From positions 62,001 through 126,000 of the forward strand of contig NZ_JAJSOO010000001.1 of NCBI RefSeq assembly GCF_029428875.1: a stretch of DNA of 64,000 bases, read 5' to 3'. The position numbers and the translations under genes were made by a program. This DNA is from Streptomyces sp. JH34. Its GTDB lineage: Bacteria > Actinomycetota > Actinomycetes > Streptomycetales > Streptomycetaceae. Numbering within the stretch: position 1 is the first letter of the stretch; every line of letters begins with the position of its first letter. Shown here piece after piece: positions 42,762 through 51,448 of this stretch. The notes under the pieces were generated by a model that worked only from the letters and a program-made list of their open reading frames with translations, ran no database searches and had not been told where the DNA came from.

Positions 42762-43958
42762 TCAACCGCCGGTCGAAACGCGCCCCTTGAGCGCGGCCAC
42801 CTCTCGGCTCAGGTCCTGCACCTGGACCGTCAGCGCCCTGACTGCTGTGAAGGGGTCCCCGTTCTGGCCGGCTGTGCGGGTCTGCGCACTCGCGAGCCCG
42901 GTCGAGACCCCGGTGACCGAGATGCCAACCTCCCGCCACGCCCTCAGTACGGCCGTTTGCTCGCTGCCGCCGGTCCCGTACAGCTGTCCGGCCTTCCGGT
43001 ACGTGGTGTCCGCGAACTCCTGGAACCGTGTCTCGCTGTTGGACGCCTTGAGAGCCTCGTACCAGATGAGTCCGGGAGCCTCCCACGAGTATCCGCCGAT
43101 GGTCGCCGCCGTCACGTAGAACGCCTTGTTCGGGATGCCGGAGTTGTAATGCACCGCGCCCCAGTCTCCCTCGTAGGTGTCCGGCATGTTTACGTACTTG
43201 GACATGTGGTCTGGCTGCGGGTCCTTTCCGAACTTCTCGGTGTTCCAGGCGTGCCCGGGCGCCTTCATCGACCGCAGGGCGTCGGCTTCGATGTGAGGCG
43301 TGAAGACCTCACGGCCGATCAGCCAGTCCGCCTGCTCGGCCGTCTGCCCCAGCGTCCATTGGTCTACCATCGCCCCGAACACGTCCGACATGGACTCGTT
43401 CAAGGCCCCGGACTGGTTGTGGTACTCGAGTCCCGCGGTGTGCTCGGTCACTCCGTGCCCCAGTTCATGGGCGATCACGGAAATCGAGCCCGTGAGGTCG
43501 GAGAAGATACGACCGTCCCCATCACCGAACACCATCTGGCGCCCGTTCCAGAAAGCGTTGGCGAACTCGTAGTCGTAGTGGACGTATCCGTCCAGACGCA
43601 TTCCGTGACCGTCGATCGAGTCCCGGGCATACACCTGCTGGAAAAAATCTCGAGTCTTGCCGAGCGTGTCGAATGCCCGGTTGGCGGAGACATCGGTCGA
43701 CTCCGGGCCGTCTTCGGACCGCGCCAGAATCGCGAAGGGCAAAGACGTGGTGTTCCGGCAATCGTAGACAGTCCTACGAGCGTTGCCGGGAGCGGCGGCA
43801 CCGGGGAAGGCCGCTTGGACCGATCGCTCGCCCCGCAGATGGGCGGTCGTGAGCAAGGTGTTCAGTGCAGCTTGGCGCACCTCGCTGTCATCGCTTTTCA
43901 GCATCCTTTTGAGCAGATACGGCGGGGTTATGCAATTCAGCCGAAGTTCGCTGGTCAT
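42762..43958 (-). CDS. Protealysin-like M4 metalloprotease
   Basis: The protein is 398 residues from ATG 43958. It lacks a signal peptide and starts with the short protealysin-type propeptide (NCITPPYLLKRMLKSDD), not the long thermolysin one. The catalytic domain has HELGH at residues 164-168, the third zinc ligand in ALNESMSDVFGA (E188), and the C-terminal peptidase_M4 half WGAVHYNSGIPNKAFYVTAA. It ends in a heptad-like helix VQVQDLSREVAALKGR that may form a coiled coil. With the emfourin gene downstream it makes a known protease-inhibitor pair; export, if any, must be non-classical. It is the first gene of the five-gene cluster. Confidence 0.92.
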   Translation of the reverse strand: MTSELRLNCITPPYLLKRMLKSDDSEVRQAALNTLLTTAHLRGERSVQAAFPGAAAPGNARRTVYDCRNTTSLPFAILARSEDGPESTDVSANRAFDTLGKTRDFFQQVYARDSIDGHGMRLDGYVHYDYEFANAFWNGRQMVFGDGDGRIFSDLTGSISVIAHELGHGVTEHTAGLEYHNQSGALNESMSDVFGAMVDQWTLGQTAEQADWLIGREVFTPHIEADALRSMKAPGHAWNTEKFGKDPQPDHMSKYVNMPDTYEGDWGAVHYNSGIPNKAFYVTAATIGGYSWEAPGLIWYEALKASNSETRFQEFADTTYRKAGQLYGTGGSEQTAVLRAWREVGISVTGVSTGLASAQTRTAGQNGDPFTAVRALTVQVQDLSREVAALKGRVSTGG

Positions 43959-44359
43959 TGCGGTACTCCGTTCATTGCGGTACATCGTGATCCAGAGGAT
44001 CTGTTCTTCGCTTCGAGGGACGCCCGAACCTGCACGCACTACGACCGCGGCTGGTGGGCAAATTACTCCCGGGCCGACCAACGCGAATGATCTGCTGGGC
44101 CCGCGGCCAATTCATCCGTCGAAGCGTCCCGATATGAGGCGTCTCGCCCATCCATCATCACACGCCCCGCGGGATCGATGCCACCTAGAATCGACCGGTG
44201 TGAAGAGGCCTCAAATTTGCGCTTTCACATAACTTCTCCCTCGTTTGTTTCGTGCTCTCACGCGTTTCAAATAGACCGTCAGCTCGTCACGCCGCACGCA
44301 GGCCCCGCGCCGCTGCTAAAGACCGTTTCCTACATGGTGCGTCGGCAGTTGTACTGGCC
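43959..44359. other. Intergenic interval
   Basis: No gene is supported here. It should hold the promoter of the minus-strand M4 cluster; I see no clear operator. The last part borders the IS5 relic. Confidence 0.5.
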
Positions 44360-44842
44360 ATGACGAGTGGACGGTGGGGATGGATCGTTCCGGACGGACT
44401 GTGGGAGGTAGCGAGGCCGTTGCTGCCGCCGACCCGGGTGCGCCCGCAGAGTGGCGGGGTCACGAACATCGATGATGAGGCGGTGTTCGCAGCCATCATC
44501 GACGTCCTGGTCAGCGGGTGCGCCTGGCGGGCCCCACCTCCGTGCTTCGGGGCGTCAAAGTCGCCCGTGCACCGCCGCTTCGTCATCTTGTCGAGAGCCG
44601 GAGTATGGGGTCGGCTGCATCAGAACATTCTCCAGCCCGTGGAAGAACGGGACCTGATCGACCTGTCCCGGGCTGTTATGGCCTCCGCACACGTCCGCGC
44701 TAAAAAAGGGGGGGCGAACTCGCAGGTCCGAGCCCCGTGGACCGGGGCAAGGCAGGTTCCGAGATGCACATCCTGTCCGACGCGGACGGACTGCCGCTAC
44801 AGGAGCCGGCCAACGTCACTCCGCGAACCCATCGGACAGGAC
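44360..44842 (+). pseudogene. IS5-family transposase, truncated and frameshifted
   Basis: From ATG 44360 it reads IVPDGLWEVARPLLPPTRVR, FAAIIDVLVSGCAWRAPPPC, VHRRFVILSRAGVWGRLHQN and ASAHVRAKKGG, the N-terminal half of an IS5-type transposase with the first catalytic aspartate replaced by alanine (MASAHVRAKK for DSAHVRAKK). At the G run near 44710 it changes frame (SPVDRGKAGSEMHILSDADG). It ends close to the CTAG where an IS701 has inserted. Confidence 0.8.
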
Positions 44843-44846
44843 CTAG

Positions 44847-46257
44847 TAGTGCTTCGTTACCTTGAGTTATCTTGCCTGGTGGTGGGCATCTTCGAGATGT
44901 GAAACTGGGGGATGTCGAGCGGCTCCGGGGCGAGTTGGCGGAGTTCGTGGGTGATGTGTTCGGGTCGTTGCCGCGGCGGGATCAGCGCCGGTGGGGTGCG
45001 TGTTATCTGCGCGGTCTGATGCTGGACGGGCGGCGCAAGTCGATCCAGCCGATGGCCGAGCGGTTGCCGGACGGGAACATGCAGGCTCTGCAGCAGTTCG
45101 TGAGCCAGTCGCCGTGGGATCCGTTGCCGGTTCGGCGGCGGATCGCCCGGCGGCTGTCGGAGGTGATCAGACCGCAGGTGTGGGTGATCGACGATGTGTC
45201 GTTTCCCAAGTGTGGCCGCGCCTCTGCCGGGGTGGCCCGTCAGTACTGCGGAGCACTCGGGAAGCGGGCGAACTGTCAGGTTGCGGTCAGTGTCCATGCC
45301 GCCACCGACACCGCGTCGTGTCCGTTGGACTGGCAGTTGTATCTGCCCCGGGAGTGGACGGACGAGCCGGGCCGCTGCCGCCGGGCCGGCGTCCCCGACG
45401 ACGTCGTCCACCAGGAGAAATGGCGCCTCGCGCTCGGGCTGCTGGACAACGTGGGCGAGTGGGGGCTGAAAGCCCCGGTCGTGGTCGCGGATGCGGGTTA
45501 CGGCGTCAGCACCCCCTTCCGCCATGGCCTGGAGGAACGGGGCCTGTCCTACGTGCTGGCGCTGACCGGGAAAGAAGTCGCCCACGAGCTGGACATCGAG
45601 CCCCACCAGCCGAATTACGGAGGACTGGGCCCACCGACGCTTGCCCGCTACCGGACGGCGCCGCGAGCACTTACCGTCCACGCTGCCGAGGCTGCTGCCG
45701 CCGACCACTTCGCTGAGGTGGCCTGGCGACAGGGCAGTAAAGGCACGATGACCTCACGGTTCGCGGTCCTGGCTGTTCGCCCGGCGGGCAAGCAGTCCCT
45801 GGCCGCCGCCCAAGCGGCAGGCGGCGGACGCAACCAGTGGAACGGCGTCCTGCCCCCGTCCACCGTCTTGGTGGAATGGCCTGCGGACCAGTACGGACCG
45901 ACGGGTTTCTGGATATCGAACCTGCCGCACGAGACTCCCGTTGCCGAGCTGGTGCGGTGGGCGAAGATGCGCTGGCGCATCGAACACGACTACCGCGAAC
46001 TCAAGCACGGCCTGGGCCTGGACCACTTCGAGGGACGCACCTGGCGCGGCTGGCACCACCACGTCACCCTCGTCACCGCCGCCCAGGCATTCCTCACCCT
46101 CAGGCGGCTCGACCCAAAAGTCCCCACGCCGGCCTGACCCTTTACCAGGTCCTGGACGTCCTCCAGGACCTGCTGAAGGGCTGGACCGGCACCTGCACCA
46201 CCTGCAACCGCCCCCTGCCCCGCAACCGGAGCAGACGCAGAACCTAACGAAGCACTA
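44847..46257 (+). mobile_element. IS701-family insertion sequence, intact ends
   Basis: The element is 1411 bp with perfect 13-bp terminal repeats (TAGTGCTTCGTTA at 44847-44859, TAACGAAGCACTA at 46245-46257), flanked on both sides by CTAG (44843-44846 and 46258-46261). A 4-bp YTAR duplication is what IS701 elements are known to make. It holds one intact transposase gene. Confidence 0.9.
44899..46137 (+). CDS. IS701-family DDE transposase
   Basis: The protein is about 412 residues from GTG 44899 (TTG 44872 gives 421). Motifs: the start VKLGDVERLRGELAEFVGDV, LMLDGRRKSIQPMAERLPDG, LQQFVSQSPWDPLPVRRRIA, first catalytic aspartate in WVIDDVSFPKCG, second in VVVADAGYGVST, and the glutamate-bearing end MRWRIEHDYRELKHGLGLDH (E in HDYRELK). 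All are in frame, so it is probably active. It fills the element between the 13-bp repeats. There is no accessory gene in the element. Confidence 0.92.
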   Translation: MKLGDVERLRGELAEFVGDVFGSLPRRDQRRWGACYLRGLMLDGRRKSIQPMAERLPDGNMQALQQFVSQSPWDPLPVRRRIARRLSEVIRPQVWVIDDVSFPKCGRASAGVARQYCGALGKRANCQVAVSVHAATDTASCPLDWQLYLPREWTDEPGRCRRAGVPDDVVHQEKWRLALGLLDNVGEWGLKAPVVVADAGYGVSTPFRHGLEERGLSYVLALTGKEVAHELDIEPHQPNYGGLGPPTLARYRTAPRALTVHAAEAAAADHFAEVAWRQGSKGTMTSRFAVLAVRPAGKQSLAAAQAAGGGRNQWNGVLPPSTVLVEWPADQYGPTGFWISNLPHETPVAELVRWAKMRWRIEHDYRELKHGLGLDHFEGRTWRGWHHHVTLVTAAQAFLTLRRLDPKVPTPA

Positions 46258-46396
46258 CTAGTGCCGCATCAGGCAACGTTGGCCCTCTTGACTCAGCCTG
46301 AGGGTCTGTCCACGCGCGCTCCTCGGCAGAGTTGTCTGTGGCCAATGCGATGCTGACGCCGACACCTCCGCTCCCAGTGATCGTTCAGGGGTTCCG

Positions 46397-47107
46397 ATGA
46401 GTGAACAGTCAGGGTCCGACCTGGCTTCGGTCGACTTCGACGCCGCTTGGTGTGCCACCGACCTCGGCAAGTACCGTGCCTGCCAGTACACCTACGAGGA
46501 CTACTCCCTTGAGAGTCTGCCGCCGCTGGACTCCAGCCAGTTCACGGGTGCCTTTCGATGGCTCGGGGACGCCGGCGCTCCCATCCCGCGGCAGGTCATG
46601 AAGCTCAACGGGCTGGCAAGAGACCTGGCCGCCAGGGGCCTCACCTTGCCGCGGGATTTCGTCACGTTCCAGACCACCGAGAATCTGTACGGCTCGCTGG
46701 ACGAGGTTTCGGTAACTGGGTGCTGGACGGATCTTTCGGGCCCTCTGCCCAGTCCAGTCGAGCCTGGCGCCTTCCTGGTGCGGTTCTTCCGGGATCAGCA
46801 GGACTGCGTCATCTGGTACCTCTACATCCGCCCGGCGAGCGAGGCGTTCGTGGTGTACTCCGACCTCGACTACGAGTTTGAGTACGAGGCGCGGCGCGAC
46901 GGGGAGGAGACACAGACCGATCTCGAGGATGCGGAGGAGCAGAGGGCCGCGATCTTGTGGTGTGCGCCGTCGTTCGAGGAGTTTGCCCATCGGTTCTGGA
47001 TCGAGAACCGCCTCTGGCATGCGGTCAACGACCGTGCACTGCCAATGCTTGAGCCGCGGCTGCAGGAATACTTGAATCACTACGCGCCGCCTGGGGCTCC
47101 GATGTGA
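46397..47107 (+). CDS. Hypothetical protein, possibly SUKH-like
   Basis: The protein is 236 residues, soluble and acidic. It contains ACQYTYEDYSLESLPPLDSS, VMKLNGLARDLAARGLTLPR followed by DFVTFQTTENLYGSLD, GAFLVRFFRDQQDCVIWYLY and IRPASEAFVVYSDLDYEFEY, then a helical C-terminus (PSFEEFAHRFWIENRLWHAV). The order LPRDF..., a strand pair ending in WYLYI, and a W/F-rich helix recalls SMI1/KNR4 (SUKH) proteins, but the match is weak. ATG 46397 follows GGGGTTCCG. It is the first gene inside the 5.18-kb unit, so it may be cargo. Confidence 0.6.
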   Translation: MSEQSGSDLASVDFDAAWCATDLGKYRACQYTYEDYSLESLPPLDSSQFTGAFRWLGDAGAPIPRQVMKLNGLARDLAARGLTLPRDFVTFQTTENLYGSLDEVSVTGCWTDLSGPLPSPVEPGAFLVRFFRDQQDCVIWYLYIRPASEAFVVYSDLDYEFEYEARRDGEETQTDLEDAEEQRAAILWCAPSFEEFAHRFWIENRLWHAVNDRALPMLEPRLQEYLNHYAPPGAPM

Positions 47108-47196
47108 CCGCGCATTGAGCGAGATCCTATGCGGATACCAAAGCGTGTACATGTTCGCGAAATCGATGACGACGAGGCCAGGAGCCTCTTCCAACC

Positions 47197-47791
47197 TCAC
47201 GCTGACGCGTGGTGAAGGACGAGGTCGGCCTGGACGATCGCGGTGATGCGGTTGGTGCTGCAGCGGAGCTTCCGTAGGAGGCGCCAGCCCTTCAGGGTGG
47301 CCATGGCCTGCTCGCCGAGGCAGCGGATCTTGGCGTGTGTGCTGTTGTGGCGGCGCTGCCACCGTTTGAGGCGACGGCCGCGGAAGGGCACCCGGATGGA
47401 GCCGCCGGCGCCCTGGTATGCCTTGTCGGCCCAGCACTTGAGGTCGGCGTCGGTGAGTGCTTCGACGATGCCGTGGGTGCGGGTGGCGGTTAGGTCGTGG
47501 GTGGAGCCGGGCAACGCGGGCGAGGCCCACAACAGGCGGCCGAACGGGTCGGTGAGGACTTGGACGTTCATGCCGTGGCGCTTGTGTTTGCCCGAGTAGT
47601 ACGGGGTGTCGGCGGCGATCCGGTCGATAGGCAGCAGGGTGCCGTCCAGGATCACGAACGCCTTGGTCCGCACGAGGCGCATCGCCTCGGCCAGAGTAGG
47701 CGCGAGGGCGGCCAGTACGTCCACGGCCTCGCGTATGTAGCGGTATGCGGTCGCGATGCCGATTCCGAACCCGGCGGCAAGTTGGCTGTAA
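47197..47791 (-). pseudogene. IS5-type transposase, C-terminal part of a disrupted gene
   Basis: On the minus strand it continues from the TAA target site as YSQLAAGFGIGIATAYRYIR, EAVDVLAALAPTLAEAMRLV, then FVILDGTLLPIDRI (first Asp), YYSGKHKRHGMNVQVLTDP, HDLTATRTHGIVEALTDADL, KAYQGAGGSIRVPFRGR and the end. The missing N-terminus lies at 48828-49005 on the far side of another IS. The reading frame is otherwise clean, so the disruption is recent. Confidence 0.88.
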
Positions 47792-48827
47792 CGAGCTGGT
47801 GCGTGATTGCGTTTGAGACGTGGGTGCCTGACCTGGGGGTTTGTGTCAGTCGGTGGTGTTGCGGTCGGAGACGAGGCCGGCGATGGCCCGGTAGGTGGCG
47901 GGCAGGTTCTCTCGGCGGTGGGTCCAGCGGGTCAGTTGCTTCCAGCGTTTGTGGTCGGCGAGGGCGTGTTCGACGGTGATGCGCTTTGAAGAGTGCCTGT
48001 GTCGGGCTCGTAGGCGGGCTTCGAGGACTTCGGGTGGGCTGATCTTGTTTCCCTTCCTAGGCGGGGTCACCGCTTGGCCGGGATGGTCGCGACGGAGTCC
48101 GAGGTAGCCGTCGTCCAGGAGGACTTCCACGTCGGGAAAGTGCTGGAAACAGGTACCGATGCCTTCATTGCGTGCGGCGGTCGCGTCATGCATCCGCCCT
48201 GGTCGCAGGGCATCGGTCCAGAGCGTGCGGCCTCGATGGTCGGCGACGACGGTGGCCTTCATCGTGTTCTGCTTCTTCTTCCCTGAGACGAAGGAACGGC
48301 GTCCGCCGCGGCTGGCTGGGGGACGGCGGACCTGGACTTCGGTGGCGTCCAGCCGCAGCTCGATGCCTTCGGCCTGGGCGTAGGCGAACACGTCCGCCAG
48401 GGTCCGCAGCCGCAGGCCGGGCCGGTCTGGAACCGCGCATCCCCGCTCTGCCAGCAATCCTCGTATCTCGCCGATCGCACGGGTGATCGTGGAGCGGTCG
48501 ACGCCGAACAGCAGCCCCAATGCTGCATGCGGCAAATCGTGCCGCAGATGAATCAGTGTGGCCACGACCCGGTCGACGAACACCAGCCGATGCCGGACAC
48601 CCGCTCCTGCCCCACGCTTCCTGGCCCCGCCGCGAGCTTCGTAACGCCGGCCCTCGACCACGGCCTGCCAAGGGTCGGCCAACTCCTCAACCAGGCGGGC
48701 GAGATGACCCCGGGAGACCCCCGTGAACACTTGATGCGCGAGAACCGTCCGACTGACCATGATCGCCACAACCGGATCATGCCACCCACCAGCAAGAACA
48801 CCTCACCCGCAATCACGCACCAGCTCG
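47792..48827 (-). mobile_element. Intact IS5-family element inserted in another IS5-type gene
   Basis: The element is 1036 bp with perfect 20-bp terminal repeats (CGAGCTGGTGCGTGATTGCG at 47792; its complement ends at 48827). It is flanked by TAA on both sides (47789-47791 and 48828-48830), the TNA-type 3-bp duplication of IS5 elements. A degenerate relative of its end is at 27738-27850. Confidence 0.92.
47846..48769 (-). CDS. IS5-family DDE transposase
   Basis: The protein is 307 residues. It has an N-terminal helix-turn-helix domain (LIHLRHDLPHAALGLLFGVD followed by RSTITRAIGEIRGLL), the first catalytic aspartate in ELRLDATEVQVRRP, the GKKKQNTMKATVVADHRGRT segment, the second aspartate in VEVLLDDGYLGLRRDHPGQA, and the glutamate in KRITVEHALADHKRWKQLTR. 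The frame is intact and the terminal repeats are perfect, so it is probably functional. It occupies almost the entire element. Confidence 0.92.
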   Translation of the reverse strand: MAIMVSRTVLAHQVFTGVSRGHLARLVEELADPWQAVVEGRRYEARGGARKRGAGAGVRHRLVFVDRVVATLIHLRHDLPHAALGLLFGVDRSTITRAIGEIRGLLAERGCAVPDRPGLRLRTLADVFAYAQAEGIELRLDATEVQVRRPPASRGGRRSFVSGKKKQNTMKATVVADHRGRTLWTDALRPGRMHDATAARNEGIGTCFQHFPDVEVLLDDGYLGLRRDHPGQAVTPPRKGNKISPPEVLEARLRARHRHSSKRITVEHALADHKRWKQLTRWTHRRENLPATYRAIAGLVSDRNTTD

Positions 48828-49005
48828 TAAGTGTCACCACAGCGCAGGCCGATCTCCCCTCGCCGGGCAGCGAGTCGCTCGGTTAGGTACCGCAGGGTGC
48901 GACTGCACAGGTCGATCGACGACGGGTAGACAAGCACACGAAGCTCCTGGTGGCTGCGGGCGATCTTGGTCGAGAACCCGTCTACCAGGAGCTTCGTTGT
49001 TTCAC
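48828..49005 (-). pseudogene. IS5-type transposase, N-terminal part of a disrupted gene
   Basis: The minus strand reads KLLVDGFSTKIARSHQELRV, LVYPSSIDLCSRTLRYLTER, LAARRGEIGLRCGDTY and then meets the IS. Joining it to 47791 across one TAA copy restores GDTYSQLAAGFGIG. Compared with typical family members, about 15 residues seem missing between RRGEIG and RCGDT, so the gene may already have been defective. Confidence 0.8.
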
Positions 49006-49100
49006 AGTTCCGTCCAACACGTGTTGCTGAGCTTTGCAGTTGGCCGGTTGAGCGTTGACCGGGCAGGTGCACCGTATCCCGTGCGGGCGCCCTCCCCGTT

Positions 49101-49700
49101 CTACTCCACCGGCTCGCACCAGGCGGCGACGAGATCCTGGAAGCCCAAGAAACGGGTGCCAGGAACAGTCTCACCACTGAGCGTCTCGCCGTTGAGCCAG
49201 CAGATGTCGAAGATGTCGGTCTCGGTGTCGAGGAGGCAGCACACACCACCGGTGGTGGCGGTGAGGTCGGTGAACACCTTCCTGACGCTCGCGGACTGCA
49301 CGAACATCCGGCTCATGCTCGAGGTAGCGGCTGTGAACTGCAGTGACGCAAAGTTCGGGTGCCATGCGGGGGAGAACCTGACCGTCAGGTAGATGTACCC
49401 GACCGACACCCGTCCCTGCTCGTCGACCCTGTCGGAATCGCGGAGGAAGAACTCGTGCACCGCGTCGTCGACGCCGACGACGATCGAGGTGTCTAGTTCG
49501 AGCGAGCCGCCTGCCGAACAGTCGACCGGTTCGCTCTTGAACTTGGAGGTGAACGGCACGACCAACTGCTCTCCGCCCGGCAGGGTCACCGGAAGCGGCG
49601 GCGTGTCGCGGCCTTGGGGGGCGAGCTCGGCCAGCCGGGTCAGCGCTCTCGCAACGTTCCGAGGGGGCATGAAGATCTTATAGCTGTAGTCCAACCCCAT
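49101..49700 (-). CDS. Hypothetical protein, 199 residues
   Basis: The protein is 199 residues with no signal peptide or membrane segment. It opens MGLDYSYKIFMPPRNVARAL, followed by TRLAELAPQ, VTLPGGEQLVVPFTSKFKSE, LELDTSIVVGVDDAVHEFFL, VSVGYIYLTVRFSPAWHPNF, SLQFTAATSSMSRMFVQSAS and CCLLDTETDIFDICWLNGET. The mix of strands and helices looks like a real alpha/beta domain, but I cannot name the family. A start at 49700 has no strong ribosome site. It lies inside the 5.18-kb unit as possible cargo. Confidence 0.65.
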   Translation of the reverse strand: MGLDYSYKIFMPPRNVARALTRLAELAPQGRDTPPLPVTLPGGEQLVVPFTSKFKSEPVDCSAGGSLELDTSIVVGVDDAVHEFFLRDSDRVDEQGRVSVGYIYLTVRFSPAWHPNFASLQFTAATSSMSRMFVQSASVRKVFTDLTATTGGVCCLLDTETDIFDICWLNGETLSGETVPGTRFLGFQDLVAAWCEPVE

Positions 49701-49747
49701 ACCGCCCCGCCTCCCCTGTCCTGAACCGTCATCCTGTCACGATCGGG

Positions 49748-50944
49748 ATGGAGCGCCCAGTTAATTCCAACGTGGCTGGCTTCGTCCGGACGCAGTCGGC
49801 AACGAAGCGCTCAGTCACAACACGCGGCCACCGCAGTCAGGTTGGAAATGGCTCCAGGCGGCTACTGCGAGCCGTCCGACGTGGCACCGGTTCGGTAGTG
49901 ACCTGGCGGCGGGCCCAGATGGTGCTGCTGTCCGCCCAGGGCATGCCCGTGGCAAAGATCGCCGAGGTGACGTTCACCAGCGACGACCGGGTCCGCGACG
50001 TGATCCACAACTTCAACGCCGACGGCTTCGATTCGCTCTATCCGAAGTACAAGGGCGGCCGGCCCAAGACGTTCACGCTGCCCGAGCGACGCGAGATCAA
50101 GAAGATTGCGAAGTCCACGCCGACCGAGCACGACCTGCCGTTCTCCACCTGGAGTCTGACCAAGCTGGCGGACTACCTGGTCGCCGAGGGGGTGGTCGAC
50201 GACATCAGCCACGAGGGCCTGCGCATCTCGCTCCGCGAGGAAGGCGTCTCCTTTCAACGCCTGAAGACCTGGAAGACCTCCCGCGACCCCGATTACGCGG
50301 CCAAGAAAGCGCGGGTGGAGCACCTGTATGCGATCGCTGACAGAGAGGTCATATCCGAGGCCGACGAGCCCGAAGTCATCTTCAGTATGGACAAGTTCGG
50401 CCCGCTTAATCTGATGCCCTACCCGGGTCGGCAGTGGGCCGAGCGCAGCGGCCGGCACAAGGACCCCGACCGCGAACCGCGCCGACGGCGGCGGGCAACC
50501 TACAACCGCTACGGCGGGGTACGACACCTGTTCGCCGCACTCGACCTGACCAAAGACAAGCTCTACGGCCACATCAAGCCCATCAAGCGGCGCACCCAGT
50601 TTCTGGAGTTCTGCCGCTACCTGCGCTCGCTCTACCCACCGACGGTGCGGATCGCGATTGTCTGCGACAACTTCTCACCCCACCTGACTACGAAGAAGTG
50701 CCAGCGGGTCGGGACCTGGGCGGCAGCGAACAACGTCGAGATCGCCTACACCCCTACCAGCTCCTCCTGGCTGAACCGCATCGAGGCCCAGTTCACTGCC
50801 CTGCGCTACTTCACCCTCGACGGCACCGACCACGCCGACCACAAAGAGCAGGGCAGCATGATCCGCCGCTACATCATCTGGCGGAACAAGCACACAGCCG
50901 ATATTCGCTTGCGCACCATCGTCACTCGGGTCAACGTCGCCTGA
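49748..50944 (+). CDS. IS630-type transposase
   Basis: The protein is up to 398 residues; the true start is uncertain and may be internal (near VVTWRRAQMVLLSAQGMPVA). It has a helix-turn-helix (VAKIAEVTFTSDDRVRDVIH), the linker FDSLYPKYKGGRPKTFTLPE, and DDE motifs: VIFSMDKFGPLNLMPYPGRQ (first Asp), IAIVCDNFSPHLTTKKC (second Asp) and TSSSWLNRIEAQFTALRYFT (Glu). All in frame. No terminal repeats were found, so the element boundaries are not defined. The deaminase gene starts 22 bp after its stop. Confidence 0.88.
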   Translation: MERPVNSNVAGFVRTQSATKRSVTTRGHRSQVGNGSRRLLRAVRRGTGSVVTWRRAQMVLLSAQGMPVAKIAEVTFTSDDRVRDVIHNFNADGFDSLYPKYKGGRPKTFTLPERREIKKIAKSTPTEHDLPFSTWSLTKLADYLVAEGVVDDISHEGLRISLREEGVSFQRLKTWKTSRDPDYAAKKARVEHLYAIADREVISEADEPEVIFSMDKFGPLNLMPYPGRQWAERSGRHKDPDREPRRRRRATYNRYGGVRHLFAALDLTKDKLYGHIKPIKRRTQFLEFCRYLRSLYPPTVRIAIVCDNFSPHLTTKKCQRVGTWAAANNVEIAYTPTSSSWLNRIEAQFTALRYFTLDGTDHADHKEQGSMIRRYIIWRNKHTADIRLRTIVTRVNVA

Positions 50945-50965
50945 CACCTCACGAAGGCAGAGTAG

Positions 50966-51403
50966 ATGACCACGCAGACCCACCTCGTCGACCACGAACT
51001 CATCGAGGCCGCGGCCCACGTCGCACGCACTCGCTGCCGGGGCGACAGCCACACCATGGCGGCCGCAGCCCGTGCCCAGGACGGCCGGATCGTCACCGCA
51101 GTGAACGCCTACCACTTCACCGGGGGCCCCTGCGCAGAGCTGGTTCTCCTCGGCACGGCAGCCGCCCAGGGCGCCTACGAGCTGGACACGATCGTCGCCG
51201 TGGGCGACGGCGACCGAGGGGTCGTTCCCCCGTGCGGACGGTGCCGCCAGGTCCTTCTCGACTACTTCCCGGCTCTGCAAGTCATCGTCGGGGCAGGCGA
51301 GCGGCTCCGGACCGTCTCCATCACCGATCTGCTTCCCGAAAGCTACATCTGGGCCGACCATCAGCTCGACACTGAGGAAACCGAGCCACTCAGCACGAGC
51401 TGA
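50966..51403 (+). CDS. Blasticidin-S deaminase-like cytidine deaminase
   Basis: The protein is 145 residues, a cytidine-deaminase fold: VNAYHFTGGPCAELVLLGTA holds the zinc Cys and catalytic Glu (PCAE), and GVVPPCGRCRQVLLDYFPAL the other two cysteines (PCGRC). The whole central region, including YHFTGGPCAELVLLGTAAA and SITDLLPESYIWAD at the end, follows fungal/bacterial blasticidin-S deaminases from memory closely, much more than housekeeping cytidine deaminase. It would convert the nucleoside antibiotic blasticidin S (or a similar one) to an inactive form. It lies 22 bp after an IS630-type gene and 24 bp before the right end of the 5.18-kb unit. No blasticidin pathway genes are near. Confidence 0.85.
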   Translation: MTTQTHLVDHELIEAAAHVARTRCRGDSHTMAAAARAQDGRIVTAVNAYHFTGGPCAELVLLGTAAAQGAYELDTIVAVGDGDRGVVPPCGRCRQVLLDYFPALQVIVGAGERLRTVSITDLLPESYIWADHQLDTEETEPLSTS

Positions 51404-51448
51404 CACCGCCAGACCTAAACAGGGCGAACGTTGTCTGATGCGGCACTA

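Larger units (their letters stand above)
46262..51445. mobile_element. 5.18-kb unit with IS701-like ends and passenger genes
   Basis: The left end TGCCGCATCAGGCAACGTT (46262-46280) and right end (51427-51445) are inverted repeats with 18 of 19 matches, and each is flanked outside by CTAG (46258-46261; 51446-51449). No transposase of IS701 type is inside. Content: a hypothetical gene, two nested IS5-type genes, another hypothetical gene, an IS630-type transposase and a blasticidin-S-deaminase homologue. That a single transposition brought this in as a unit is inference. Confidence 0.65.

Noticed and set aside
44847..51445. A single composite transposon formed by IS701 on the left and the right end at 51445
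   Set aside because: The complete IS701 has its own different ends (TAGTGCTTCGTTA) and its own CTAG pair; the right end matches the repeat at 46262, not the IS701 ends.
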